From the NCBI RefSeq assembly GCF_000621725.1, contig NZ_KK211333.1:1-64000 (forward strand): 64,000 nucleotides of DNA, in the 5' to 3' direction. The DNA is from Xylanibacter brevis ATCC 19188 (lineage in GTDB: Bacteria; Bacteroidota; Bacteroidia; Bacteroidales; Bacteroidaceae). A program made the translations under genes and the position numbers. The notes under the pieces are model-generated. The model was not told the origin of the DNA and did no database searches. It worked only from the letters and a program-made list of their open reading frames with translations. How positions within the stretch are numbered: the first letter of the stretch is position 1; every line of letters starts with the position of its first letter. Positions 1 to 8,008 of the stretch are shown here, piece by piece.

Positions 1-265
1 CGGCCTGCTGGCTCTCCAAGGGAACCTGAGGCTGAGGAGTTTCTACCTTTGCCATCTCTACTGCATTAACATTAACCCGCGGCAAATTTACACATTTTGT
101 TTCAATTTCGTGCGGAGTTAGGTATAAACTTACCCAATTACTGACAGTTTGGACGTTAGGAAGACCATATTTCATGGCTATCACCTTACGTTCCTCACCA
201 CTTTGCAGATATTCCACTGCTACGGCACGCTTGAAAGCGCGTGCAAAACGTTGACCTTTTCTCAT
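1..265 (-). CDS. Transposase-like helix-turn-helix protein, 3' part outside window
   Basis: The reading frame opens with ATG at 265 and runs without a stop off the left edge, giving 88 codons. The N-terminal 50 residues are basic and look like a homeodomain-like helix-turn-helix of the IS3/IS66 OrfA type: RFARAFKRAVAVEYLQSGEE, then KYGLPNVQTVSNWV as recognition helix. The tail seen here is rich in Pro and Gln. It is probably the DNA-binding subunit of an insertion sequence. The partner transposase, if present, lies outside the window. It borders the AT-rich accessory block that follows, which fits a mobile boundary. The family is inferred from the helix-turn-helix pattern only. Confidence 0.6.
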   Translation of the reverse strand, partial: MRKGQRFARAFKRAVAVEYLQSGEERKVIAMKYGLPNVQTVSNWVSLYLTPHEIETKCVNLPRVNVNAVEMAKVETPQPQVPLESQQA

Positions 266-390
266 AACTCTTTTTAACTTTAAAAGGTTTGGCAGGAGTC
301 AACGTATTTCAGGCTAAGACAGTTTGTGGCATTGCGCTTAGAATGAAAAATAAACGAAGTAAGAAATTTGGTAGTGTAGGTTTTTATAGC

Positions 391-398
391 TATCTTTG
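391..398 (+). promoter_or_regulatory. Bacteroidota-type -7 box for the KilA-N gene
   Basis: TATCTTTG matches the phylum consensus TAnnTTTG. A TTTG lies at 367-370, 20 bases upstream, as expected for the -33 element. The distance to the ATG at 425 leaves a leader of roughly 20 bases. It probably drives the KilA-N and WYL genes together. Confidence 0.7.
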
Positions 399-424
399 CA
401 CACATTAAAATAATAGAACGACCT

Positions 425-1237
425 ATGGCAAAGATTACCGTCCAAAATACTGAAATAACGGTATTGTCTTACAACGACAAAGACTACATATCACTCACCG
501 ATATGGCAAACGGCAAGCAAAGTGAAAGCCGTGCAGCAGACATCATCAAGAACTGGTTACGGAACCGTTATACCATCGAGTTCCTTGGAACTTGGGAAAT
601 GATACATAACCCGAATTTTAAAGTGGTCGAATTTGACCACTTTAGGATGCAAGCAGGCTTGCCCACTTTTGTCATTAGTGCCAGTGAGTGGATTGAAAAG
701 ACGAATGCCATAGGTATCATTGTAAAGAAGGGACGATATGGCGGAACGTATGCTTTCAAGGATATTGCCTTTGAGTTTGGAACTGCAATTAGTGTGACTT
801 TTAAACTCTATCTTATAGAGGAATTCCAACGGTTAAAGGAGGAGGAACAGAAACTATTAGGATGGACAGCTAAGAGAGAACTATCCAAAATCAACTATCG
901 CATCCATACAGATGCCATCAAAAGCCATCTGGTACCTGATGAAGTCACACCAGCACAGGCAAGCATCATCTATGCTGAGGAAGCCGATGTCTTGAATGTT
1001 GCGATGTTTGGTATGACAGCCAAGCAATGGCGAGAAGCGAATCCCGACCTAAAAGGCAATATACGCGACTATGCCACCATAAACGAACTGATATGCCTGT
1101 CAAATATGGAGAATATCAACGCTGTGCTTATCAATGATGGGATGCCCCAAGGTGAAAGGCTCGTTAAACTCAATCAGATTGCCATCCAGCAAATGCAGGT
1201 GTTGGAGGGGAATAGCAATAGGAATCTGTTAAAGTGA
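425..1237 (+). CDS. KilA-N domain protein
   Basis: A 270-residue protein. Residues 1-140 match the KilA-N fold: a short strand with YISLTDMAN, then IIKNWLRNRYTIEFLGTWE, a small-residue loop, and a conserved end with TYAFKDIAFEFG and an EFQRL helix. KilA-N domains bind DNA and are known from phage antirepressors, large DNA viruses and many Bacteroidota accessory genes. The C-terminal 130 residues (KINYRIHTDAIKSHL onward, with MFGMTAKQWREANPDLKGNIRDYA) resemble the associated region often found in the same bacterial proteins. A strong promoter precedes it, and the WYL gene starts 9 bases after its stop. The target and role cannot be told from sequence. Confidence 0.8.
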   Translation: MAKITVQNTEITVLSYNDKDYISLTDMANGKQSESRAADIIKNWLRNRYTIEFLGTWEMIHNPNFKVVEFDHFRMQAGLPTFVISASEWIEKTNAIGIIVKKGRYGGTYAFKDIAFEFGTAISVTFKLYLIEEFQRLKEEEQKLLGWTAKRELSKINYRIHTDAIKSHLVPDEVTPAQASIIYAEEADVLNVAMFGMTAKQWREANPDLKGNIRDYATINELICLSNMENINAVLINDGMPQGERLVKLNQIAIQQMQVLEGNSNRNLLK

Positions 1238-1246
1238 AAGGCTTTT

Positions 1247-2143
1247 ATGACAGACAGGCTCTATGCAAAATACATGTGGCTCATCTCCACAATCCACGAT
1301 GCAGGCAAGATTTCGTTTGAGGATATTGCCTGCAAATGGGACGATGCGTATATCAATGATCTGCATCAGCCATTGAAACTGCGAACTTTCCATAACCATC
1401 GAAATGCGATACTGATGCAGTTTGGTATTGTGATAGAATGCCAGCGGGGCTCTAACCTATATTACATTGACAATCCTGATGCGCTGGAGAATGATTCTAT
1501 CAACCAATGGTTGCTCGATTCTTTTGCTGTTAGCAATTTGTTGATAGACAACCGCTCTATCAGTGATAGAATCATGTTGGAGGATGTACCATCTGGAAGG
1601 TACTATCTCGAAATCATTACGTCTGCGATGCGTGAGAATCGCCAAATAGTGATTGATTATGAGGATTTCTTTGGCAATACCATACAAGGGCTAAAGGTTA
1701 ATCCTTACTTTATCAGGTTGTTCAAACGTCGCTGGTATGTGATGGCGCTTGTAATGCCAGGAAAAGAGATTCACCGATTTGGTCTTGATCGCATCAAGCG
1801 CATAGAGGTTTTGGATTCCAAGTTCAGCTATCCAAAGGATTTCTCTCCCCAAGATTATTATACAGATTATTATGGTGTGTTCCATGATGCCAAGCCTATA
1901 ACTATACGATTGAAGGCCTATCGCGAGAAACCGAATTATCTGCGTTCACTTCCTCTGCATCATAGCCAACGTGAAATAGAGTCAAATGCTGATTATACTA
2001 TCTTTGAGTATAAGATAGCCCCAACCTACGATTTTATTCAGGAAATTCTGAGTCATGGTAACCAGTTGAAGGTGCTCTCGCCAGACATCTTCCGTCAGCA
2101 AATCAAGACCATTATTCAAGAAATGCACGATTTCTATAAATAA
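1247..2143 (+). CDS. WYL-domain transcriptional regulator
   Basis: A 298-residue protein. The N-terminal 80 residues look like a winged helix-turn-helix (ISFEDIACKWDDA, then RTFHNHRNAILMQFGI). The region from about 115 to 210 is a WYL domain: it has the conserved run RRWYVMALV and the following HRFGLDRIKRIEVL. WYL proteins bind nucleic-acid ligands and often regulate phage-defence or DNA-damage genes. It starts 9 bases after the KilA-N stop and is probably cotranscribed. As in many loci where a WYL regulator sits beside accessory genes, it may control the genes downstream, but no operator was identified. Confidence 0.85.
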   Translation: MTDRLYAKYMWLISTIHDAGKISFEDIACKWDDAYINDLHQPLKLRTFHNHRNAILMQFGIVIECQRGSNLYYIDNPDALENDSINQWLLDSFAVSNLLIDNRSISDRIMLEDVPSGRYYLEIITSAMRENRQIVIDYEDFFGNTIQGLKVNPYFIRLFKRRWYVMALVMPGKEIHRFGLDRIKRIEVLDSKFSYPKDFSPQDYYTDYYGVFHDAKPITIRLKAYREKPNYLRSLPLHHSQREIESNADYTIFEYKIAPTYDFIQEILSHGNQLKVLSPDIFRQQIKTIIQEMHDFYK

Positions 2144-2181
2144 TTTTTTCTGATATGCAATCATGTTGCATATTAGTGCCA

Positions 2182-2189
2182 TAACTTTG
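2182..2189 (+). promoter_or_regulatory. -7 box that sets the start of the next gene
   Basis: TAACTTTG matches TAnnTTTG. It lies inside the longest possible reading frame (which opens at 2163), so the true start codon must be downstream. The ATG at 2208 fits. Confidence 0.65.
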
Positions 2190-2207
2190 CAAAAAAATGA
2201 AAGAGTT

Positions 2208-2732
2208 ATGGCAAATATTGATGAACTTAAAAGATTGGGCGAAAGGTTCCCCAATAAGAATGTTGGTTGTGGCAATCCTGATGCGAAAATACTGGTTGTC
2301 ACGCAAAAAGCAGGAAACGAAGATGTAGATTTTGAGTATCTGGAAGAACTATTCGGAAATTTTCCTGATGCCGAAGATGAGAATGTCGATGTACTCAAAC
2401 ATTGTTATTATTTGGTGTATGACGAAGATTTACTGAAGGATGCTTTCTTTGACAATTTCCAGATAATACTATATTCATTCATAGATGGCAGCCATCTGGA
2501 TAATCATGATCCCACTAAGTTGTTTGGAATGAAATGGATGAGTGAGTGTACTGTTGAAGATGGAGCAGCACAACGTTTGTTTGTGGCACACTCTAAAGCA
2601 GATGGCAATAAACCCGAAAGGCTCATGTTCTGCACATATCCATTTGAAAAAGTTTCCTATATTATCCAGAAATGCACAAAACTATTGCTAAATTGGTTTC
2701 TGTTATACCCCAAAGAAGAAATATCCGAATGA
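2208..2732 (+). CDS. Diverged uracil-DNA-glycosylase-like protein
   Basis: A 174-residue protein. The start at 2208 (MANIDELKR) is chosen because a promoter box occupies 2182-2189. Residues 20-36 (CGNPDAKILVVTQKAG) match the first strand and loop of the uracil-DNA-glycosylase superfamily, where the usual form is GNPxADILFIGExPG. A second strand, DNFQIILYSF, follows in mid-protein. The rest is acidic and unrecognised. It is shorter and more diverged than the gene that follows, with which it shares the GNPxA motif, so the two look like distant paralogues. Glycosylase activity cannot be claimed, since the usual catalytic residues could not be assigned. It has its own promoter and is followed by another. 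Confidence 0.5.
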   Translation: MANIDELKRLGERFPNKNVGCGNPDAKILVVTQKAGNEDVDFEYLEELFGNFPDAEDENVDVLKHCYYLVYDEDLLKDAFFDNFQIILYSFIDGSHLDNHDPTKLFGMKWMSECTVEDGAAQRLFVAHSKADGNKPERLMFCTYPFEKVSYIIQKCTKLLLNWFLLYPKEEISE

Positions 2733-2758
2733 AGTCAGCAATACTCAAAAAGAATTGC

Positions 2759-2766
2759 TATATTTG
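2759..2766 (+). promoter_or_regulatory. -7 box for the UDG-like/GyrA-like/helical-repeat operon
   Basis: TATATTTG fits TAnnTTTG and is followed by C, as in most boxes in this window. It places transcription start just before the ATGs at 2788 and 2794 and rules out the upstream TTG at 2755 as start codon. Confidence 0.6.
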
Positions 2767-2787
2767 CAAGCAAATGTGCTAAAATTA

Positions 2788-3510
2788 ATGTTTATGGATA
2801 GAACAAAATTATTTGAAGAGTTCTTGGCGGAATGTAAGAATCGTAAAGAATGGAGTGGACAAGGTAACCCCAATGCTGACATTCTGTTTATTGGTAAAGA
2901 ACCACATAATGGTAAGTTAATTAAGGAGAAAGAAAAAATACAAGAGAAGTTGCAGAAACAAGAAGACCTTTGTAGAAGCGGAGTTTGGGGAACTGCCCCT
3001 CGTAAAGGAAATCCCACTTGGAGCAATTATCAAAACTTGATTGAAGAAGTCTATTCGGATAGAAAATTCGATCCAAGACTATTTGATTTTGAAAAGTACG
3101 CATTTACAACAGAACTTAATACAATTTTTCGACCAAAGGCTGTTCTTGATGAAGAAACAAAAAGTAACATAAACAAACGACTCCGTTTCTTCAAGGATTC
3201 GGAGTTTATAAATAGTTTCCCTGTTATAATATTAGCATGTAACAATTTTATTTCAAACGACAAAGAAAGAGGCTTCATATTAAATGACACCTTTGGTGTA
3301 AAATTTGATGATGAACTTGATTCAAATGGGAAACCAAAGGGAAAGCATGAAGAAAAAACACGCGGACATTGGTTTTATACACATCATGGCGATAATGGAA
3401 AAAAATTGGTGATACACACTCGGCAATTAAGTTTCCTTTTTGATTATTCTCTTATAGAGCATATGGCTAATGAAATTAGAGACCATCTAAAAAAACTTGG
3501 TAAAATATGA
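2788..3510 (+). CDS. Uracil-DNA-glycosylase-superfamily-like protein
   Basis: A 240-residue protein; start at 2788, or two codons later at 2794. Residues 24-39 (GQGNPNADILFIGKEPHN) are a clear motif of the UDG superfamily fold. Further conserved-looking blocks follow: NPTWSNYQNLIEE near 77, FTTELNTIFRP near 107, FPVIILACNNF in mid-protein and VIHTRQLSFLF near the end. This layout fits the UDG family as a whole, but I cannot assign it to a characterised clade or confirm a water-activating residue. Its stop overlaps the start of the next gene (ATGA), so it is translationally coupled to the GyrA-like protein and probably works with it. Confidence 0.6.
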   Translation: MFMDRTKLFEEFLAECKNRKEWSGQGNPNADILFIGKEPHNGKLIKEKEKIQEKLQKQEDLCRSGVWGTAPRKGNPTWSNYQNLIEEVYSDRKFDPRLFDFEKYAFTTELNTIFRPKAVLDEETKSNINKRLRFFKDSEFINSFPVIILACNNFISNDKERGFILNDTFGVKFDDELDSNGKPKGKHEEKTRGHWFYTHHGDNGKKLVIHTRQLSFLFDYSLIEHMANEIRDHLKKLGKI

Positions 3511-4064
3511 TACAGCGTAAATTTAAAATCAAGGACGGAGTCCTTTATGAAACAACAGAGGTAAGAATAGTAGATCGTACTAAGCTTTTTAAGTACAATC
3601 CAAATCTAAGGATGCTGACAGAAGATATCAGGCGTTCGAGAAAGGACGAACACTTTGAAAACTATCTGCTGAAGGCCGAAGAACTATTTGCTGAAGATGT
3701 AGATAAGGCAAAAGTTGTAAAAGATCCTGTGTTAGGTAATCATTCTATATTCTATTATATGTATGGACATATGACTGACTGGGTCCGCTATGCGGAAAAG
3801 GAAGTCATTTGCGCAAAGGCGATGTTAGTTCAGGCAATTCATATTGAAGAAACAATACAAATTATTAGGCAAAGCCGCGATATAGAAGATGCTACAAATA
3901 AACTGATGGATGTATTAAACTTGGATGAGGTAGGAGCAAAGTATGTAGCCAATAAAAGAATAAGCATCTTAACAGGTATCAGACCTGAACAACATAAAGA
4001 GTCTATTTTATATTTTGAAAAGCGACTTTCCAATGTAAAGGAACTGGCAAAATATGACAAATAG
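3507..4064 (+). CDS. Small protein resembling the GyrA coiled-coil/C-gate region
   Basis: A 185-residue protein whose ATG overlaps the previous stop. Residues 105-183 align by eye with the end of the type IIA topoisomerase A-subunit breakage-reunion domain. In GyrA a helix with LIR.S leads to a short segment of L...F.L, then QAQAIL..RL..LTGLE..KI and a long return helix. Here the same order is IIRQSRD, LMDVLNLDEV, AKYVANKRISILTGIRPEQ and a final helix. The N-terminal 100 residues are not recognised, and there is no catalytic tyrosine region or room for the winged-helix domain. It could be a dimerisation module, a mimic that touches gyrase, or a chance helical resemblance. The next gene starts 4 bases after its stop. 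Confidence 0.55.
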   Translation: MIQRKFKIKDGVLYETTEVRIVDRTKLFKYNPNLRMLTEDIRRSRKDEHFENYLLKAEELFAEDVDKAKVVKDPVLGNHSIFYYMYGHMTDWVRYAEKEVICAKAMLVQAIHIEETIQIIRQSRDIEDATNKLMDVLNLDEVGAKYVANKRISILTGIRPEQHKESILYFEKRLSNVKELAKYDK

Positions 4065-4067
4065 GTC

Positions 4068-4874
4068 ATGAGAAACTCTCAACATTGGAACTCTCCTCTG
4101 AAGTCTGTAATGAAAGACCTCCAGAGTGATAATAGACCAACACAGAATGCCGCCGTGAAAGAATTGAGGCGACGTTTTGCTGGACTTGATAAAGAGGAAC
4201 AGATGCAAGTCCTTGTGCATCACCTTCGTCGTGAAAAGTCATTTCGTGAATGGGCATACTCACGATTACTTGATTTGTGGGATGAGTCTTTTGAACCTAT
4301 CGTCAAAAGTTTATGGGAGCAGTACCATGAGGAAAAATGTGCTTGGGCTGTCATCAGGCATTTTCCCCTTGCGTATGTATTGGAACATAAAGAGGACTTA
4401 GCCATTGGAAAAAATCGCCCATTTGTGATCAGGCGTTTGTGTGAAGACAAATCTTACGCAGTTGATAGAGACAAACTTACCCCTTACGAATATATTTGGG
4501 TTCTCTCAACAACAGGAAGAGATATTACAACAGAAAGGGCATGGAGTATCCTCGTTGAAGCAACAAAAGATGTCTGTCAGGCAAAGGATGCTGACGATTA
4601 CGGACAAGGAGATACCTTCTCCATAAAGATAAATAAAATTCTTTATCATCTGGACAAGATGGATAAATCAGTCATTACGACCTCTTATCGGAATTGGTAT
4701 CAATCATCCATTGAAAACATCACGAATTCCCAGATATGGGATTGGTATAGGATCGCAAAACAGTTGAGACTTGATGGAATTAGGCACCCTTACGATATTC
4801 TCGTAGACAAATTATCTATGCATTTGCCAGAGTTAGAGAAGTTTACTATTAGAAAGAATTATTCTATTCAGTAA
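4068..4874 (+). CDS. Protein of unknown function with helical-repeat character
   Basis: A 268-residue protein. The N-terminal third has repeating amphipathic helices resembling HEAT repeats (NAAVKELRRRFAGLDKEEQ, VLVHHLRREKSFREWAYSRLLDLW, FEPIVKSLWEQYHEEKCAWAVI). The second half is rich in Trp and Tyr (YRNWYQSSIENI, IWDWYRIAKQLRLDG) and unrecognised. No signal peptide or membrane segment is seen. It starts 4 bases after the GyrA-like gene, so it is the third member of a tight operon. HEAT-like proteins often act as scaffolds, which would fit a multi-protein complex, but that is inference. Confidence 0.55.
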   Translation: MRNSQHWNSPLKSVMKDLQSDNRPTQNAAVKELRRRFAGLDKEEQMQVLVHHLRREKSFREWAYSRLLDLWDESFEPIVKSLWEQYHEEKCAWAVIRHFPLAYVLEHKEDLAIGKNRPFVIRRLCEDKSYAVDRDKLTPYEYIWVLSTTGRDITTERAWSILVEATKDVCQAKDADDYGQGDTFSIKINKILYHLDKMDKSVITTSYRNWYQSSIENITNSQIWDWYRIAKQLRLDGIRHPYDILVDKLSMHLPELEKFTIRKNYSIQ

Positions 4875-4881
4875 GCCTCGA

Positions 4882-4910
4882 AAGGAATAGGCTTAAAGCC
4901 TAATTCCCTT
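4882..4910 (+). terminator. Possible terminator after the accessory operon
   Basis: An inverted repeat GGAATAGGCTT / AAGCCTAATTCC with one bulged base and a one-base loop lies just after the stop at 4874. There is no run of T after it, so termination is only suggested by position. Confidence 0.35.
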
Positions 4911-5018
4911 ACTTCGTGTTTCACTTTGTCCTAATCCGAACTGCTCTTTGAACCATTTATTTATGGGCTTATCTGCGTTAATCTACGAAAAATACTTTTC
5001 TATTTCAACTTTATTTCA

Positions 5019-5026
5019 TATCTTTG
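5019..5026 (+). promoter_or_regulatory. -7 box for the polyferredoxin gene
   Basis: TATCTTTG followed by C. It lies inside the longest open frame (from 4948) and therefore argues for the ATG at 5053. Confidence 0.65.
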
Positions 5027-5052
5027 CACCATACAAAAAGACCCTCGTTTCT

Positions 5053-6537
5053 ATGCTAAAGAAAACAAGAAAAATACTAGGAATCACCTGCCTCGCAGGA
5101 CTCACACTGCTGTTTCTCGACTTCACCGGCACACTGCACCTCTATCTAGGATGGATGGCCAAAATGCAGGCACTGGAGGCCACACTGGCACTCAACGTCG
5201 TGGTGGTAGCGCTGCTGGCAGTAGCCACACTGATATTTGGTCGCATCTACTGCTCAGTGATCTGTCCGCTGGGCGTGATGCAAGACGTGTTCGGATGGTT
5301 GGGCAAGAAATCGAAGAAGAACCGCTATACCTACTCTAAAGCCATCAGTTGGTTGCGCTACACGATGCTAGTCATCTTTGCGGGCGCCCTATTTGCAGGC
5401 GCTGGCACGCTGGTGCAGCTATTGGCCCCCTACTCGGCCTTCGGTCGCATAGCCACCACGCTGTTGCAGCCCCTATGGATGATGGGCAACAACGCTCTGG
5501 CTGTCGTGGCCGAGCACTACGAGAGCTACACCTTCTACAGCGTGGACGTATGGATGCGATCGCTGCCTGTGTTCATCATCGCCCTGCTGACGCTGGCTGT
5601 ATTGGCAGTGCTGGCATGGAGAAACGGCCGTACCTACTGTAACACCGTCTGCCCCGTGGGCACCGCGCTGTCGCTACTGTCGCGCTTCTCGCTGCTGAAA
5701 GTGCGCTTCGACAAGAGCAAATGCCGCAACTGCTCACTGTGCACCAAGAACTGCAAGGCTGCCTGCATCGACTTTAAAGCCCACGAGATAGACTACTCAC
5801 GCTGCGTGGTATGTGGCGACTGCATAGATAGCTGCAAATTTGGCGCACTGAAATACACAACCGGTTTTAACAAGACGGAGAAAAAGAAGGAGGATAAAGA
5901 AGCTAATGGTCTCTCGCGTCGCTCGTTCCTGCTCACCTCTGCGCTGATGGCTACTGCCGCTATGGCTGAGGAGACAGAAGCGCTGGTAGATGGCGGACTA
6001 GCCGACATCGTAGAAAAGAAGGCTCCCACACGCACCACCCCACTGGTGCCCCCTGGCGCTCTGTCGTTGAAAAATATGGCGCAGCGCTGCACTGGCTGCC
6101 AGTTGTGTGTATCGGAATGTCCCAACGGCATACTGCGCCCCTCTACTGATATGATGCACCTCATGCAACCCGTGATGTCGTTCGAGCGCGGTTTCTGTCG
6201 CCCAGAGTGCACGCGCTGCTCGGACGTATGTCCCGCAGGCGCCATCAAGCCTCTGGACGCCATCGAGAAGTCGAGCATACAGATAGGCCACGCCGTGGTG
6301 GCTGCCGACTTCTGCATCTCGGCATTGGGCGAAGCTGAATGTGGCAACTGCGAGCGCCACTGTCCTGCCGGCGCTATTGAGATGGTGCCAGTGGACCCCA
6401 ACAACGAGGAGTCGAACTATGTACCTGCCGTCAACGAGGAGATATGCATCGGCTGCGGAGCCTGCGAGCACCTGTGTCCCGTACGCCCACTATCGGCCAT
6501 CCACGTGGAGGGACACGAAGTACACAAGATGATCTAA
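5053..6537 (+). CDS. Membrane polyferredoxin (NapH/NosR-like) with eight Cys clusters
   Basis: A 494-residue protein from the ATG at 5053. The N-terminal 200 residues carry about four membrane segments with two cytoplasmic CxxxCP motifs (CSVICPLG, CNTVCPVG) as in NapH/NosR/CcoG-type proteins. Then come 4Fe-4S motifs CRNCSLCTKNC and CVVCGDCIDSC, followed by an internal SRRSFLLTSALMATAAMA stretch that looks like a twin-arginine signal. The second half has CTGCQLCVSEC, CTRCSDVC, CGNCERHC and CIGCGACEHLC. It is a likely electron conduit from membrane quinol or ferredoxin to a soluble partner. The Fe-S aldo/keto reductase gene starts 23 bases downstream and may be that partner. It looks like a fusion of a NapH-type and a NapG-type protein. 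Confidence 0.8.
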   Translation: MLKKTRKILGITCLAGLTLLFLDFTGTLHLYLGWMAKMQALEATLALNVVVVALLAVATLIFGRIYCSVICPLGVMQDVFGWLGKKSKKNRYTYSKAISWLRYTMLVIFAGALFAGAGTLVQLLAPYSAFGRIATTLLQPLWMMGNNALAVVAEHYESYTFYSVDVWMRSLPVFIIALLTLAVLAVLAWRNGRTYCNTVCPVGTALSLLSRFSLLKVRFDKSKCRNCSLCTKNCKAACIDFKAHEIDYSRCVVCGDCIDSCKFGALKYTTGFNKTEKKKEDKEANGLSRRSFLLTSALMATAAMAEETEALVDGGLADIVEKKAPTRTTPLVPPGALSLKNMAQRCTGCQLCVSECPNGILRPSTDMMHLMQPVMSFERGFCRPECTRCSDVCPAGAIKPLDAIEKSSIQIGHAVVAADFCISALGEAECGNCERHCPAGAIEMVPVDPNNEESNYVPAVNEEICIGCGACEHLCPVRPLSAIHVEGHEVHKMI

Positions 6538-6559
6538 CTAATCATAACAAGGAAAAGAG

Positions 6560-7921
6560 ATGGACAGAAGAGATTTTCTAAAATATATGGGGATGGGGGC
6601 TGCTGCCACGCTGGCCGCCTGCACAGGAAAGAAAAGAATTGAGCAGACCGACAACGTCGGTGAACCACCAACGGGACAAATGACCTATCGCACCAACCCC
6701 ACCACAGGCGACAAGGTGTCGATACTGGGCTATGGCATGATGCGACTACCCCAGAAGCCCGACTCGGAGGAATTTGACCAGGACATGATCAACCAGCAGG
6801 TGGACTATGCACTGGCACACGGTCTGAACTACTTCGACACATCACCCGTGTACTGTCAGGGACAGTCCGAACGCTGCACAGGCATCGCCCTGAAGCGCCA
6901 TCCACGCAAGAGCTTCTTCGTGGCCACCAAATTGTCGAACTTCGACCCTAAGCTGTGGTCGCACAAGGCTTCTGTCGAGATGTACCACAACTCTATGAAA
7001 GAGTTGCAAGTGGACTACATCGACTACTACTTGCTGCACAGCGTGGGCGGTGGCGGCATGCAGAACTTCAGCCAGCGCTATCTGGACAACGGCATGCTGG
7101 ACTTCCTGATGGAGGAACGACGCGCCGGACGCATACGCAACCTTGGTTTTTCGTACCACGGTGATGTCGAGGTGTTCGACTACCTGCTTGCCAACCACGA
7201 CAAATACCACTGGGACTTCGTGCAGATACAGCTGAACTACCTGGATTGGACCTATGCCAACGAGATGAACGACCGCAACACCGATGCCTCGTATCTCTAC
7301 GGCGAACTGCAGAAACGCGGCATCCCTGCCGTCATCATGGAACCACTGTTGGGTGGACGACTTGTGAAACTGCCCAGCTACGTGGTGAGCCAACTGAAAG
7401 AGCGCGAGCCACAGAAGTCGCTGGCATCATGGGCCTTCCGCTATGCAGGAACCCCCAAGGGTGTGTTGACGGTGTTGAGCGGTATGACCTATATGGAACA
7501 CCTGAAGGACAACCTGCTGACCTACTGTCCGCTGCAGCCACTGAACGAGGAGGAGCAGCACTTCCTTGACACTGAGATTGCTCAACAGATGATGGAAATG
7601 GACACCATCCCCTGCAACGACTGCAAATACTGCATGCCCTGCCCTTACGGCATTGATATCCCTGCCAACTTCCTGCACTACAACAAGTGGATCATTGACA
7701 AGAAGATGCCCAACGACGCAGGCGACCCCGAATATCGCAAGAATCGTCGTAACTACTTAATCAGTCTTGACCGTGCCGTGCCACACGACCGACAGCCCGA
7801 CCACTGTATCATGTGCAACCACTGCATAGACGTGAAGCACTGTCCGCAGAACATACGCATACCCGTGGAACTACACAAAATCAGTCAACGATTGGAAGAA
7901 CTGCGACGCGACAATTCGTAA
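6560..7921 (+). CDS. Twin-arginine exported aldo/keto reductase with C-terminal Fe-S domain
   Basis: A 453-residue protein. It begins with MDRRDFLKYMGMGAAATLAAC: a twin-arginine motif followed by a lipobox Cys, so it is probably an exported lipoprotein. Residues 45-330 form an aldo/keto reductase barrel. The usual active-site groups are visible: YFDTSPVY (Asp and Tyr), FFVATKLS (Lys) and YYLLHSVGG (His). The C-terminal 100 residues carry two ferredoxin-like clusters, CNDCKYCMPCPYG and CIMCNHCIDVKHCP. The substrate is unknown. It follows the polyferredoxin directly and probably receives electrons from it. Confidence 0.85.
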   Translation: MDRRDFLKYMGMGAAATLAACTGKKRIEQTDNVGEPPTGQMTYRTNPTTGDKVSILGYGMMRLPQKPDSEEFDQDMINQQVDYALAHGLNYFDTSPVYCQGQSERCTGIALKRHPRKSFFVATKLSNFDPKLWSHKASVEMYHNSMKELQVDYIDYYLLHSVGGGGMQNFSQRYLDNGMLDFLMEERRAGRIRNLGFSYHGDVEVFDYLLANHDKYHWDFVQIQLNYLDWTYANEMNDRNTDASYLYGELQKRGIPAVIMEPLLGGRLVKLPSYVVSQLKEREPQKSLASWAFRYAGTPKGVLTVLSGMTYMEHLKDNLLTYCPLQPLNEEEQHFLDTEIAQQMMEMDTIPCNDCKYCMPCPYGIDIPANFLHYNKWIIDKKMPNDAGDPEYRKNRRNYLISLDRAVPHDRQPDHCIMCNHCIDVKHCPQNIRIPVELHKISQRLEELRRDNS

Positions 7922-7945
7922 GCTCGTCGTTTATCAAGAAAATGG

Positions 7946-7974
7946 AAAAAATGAGGTTAGCCCCTCATTTTTTT
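7946..7974 (+). terminator. Intrinsic terminator after the aldo/keto reductase
   Basis: An 11-base-pair stem (AAAAAATGAGG with CCTCATTTTTT) and a six-base loop end in a run of T. It separates the Fe-S redox pair from nrdD. Confidence 0.8.
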
Positions 7975-8008
7975 CATTAAAAAGCATTTCCATTTCAGAT
8001 ATTATTTG

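Noticed and set aside
4948-5052. Upstream extension of the polyferredoxin gene
   Set aside because: A promoter box at 5019-5026 lies within it, so it would not be transcribed in full.
5793-6471. Overlapping frames opposite the polyferredoxin
   Set aside because: Cys-rich codons on the plus strand produce open frames on the minus strand; the proteins have no sensible features.
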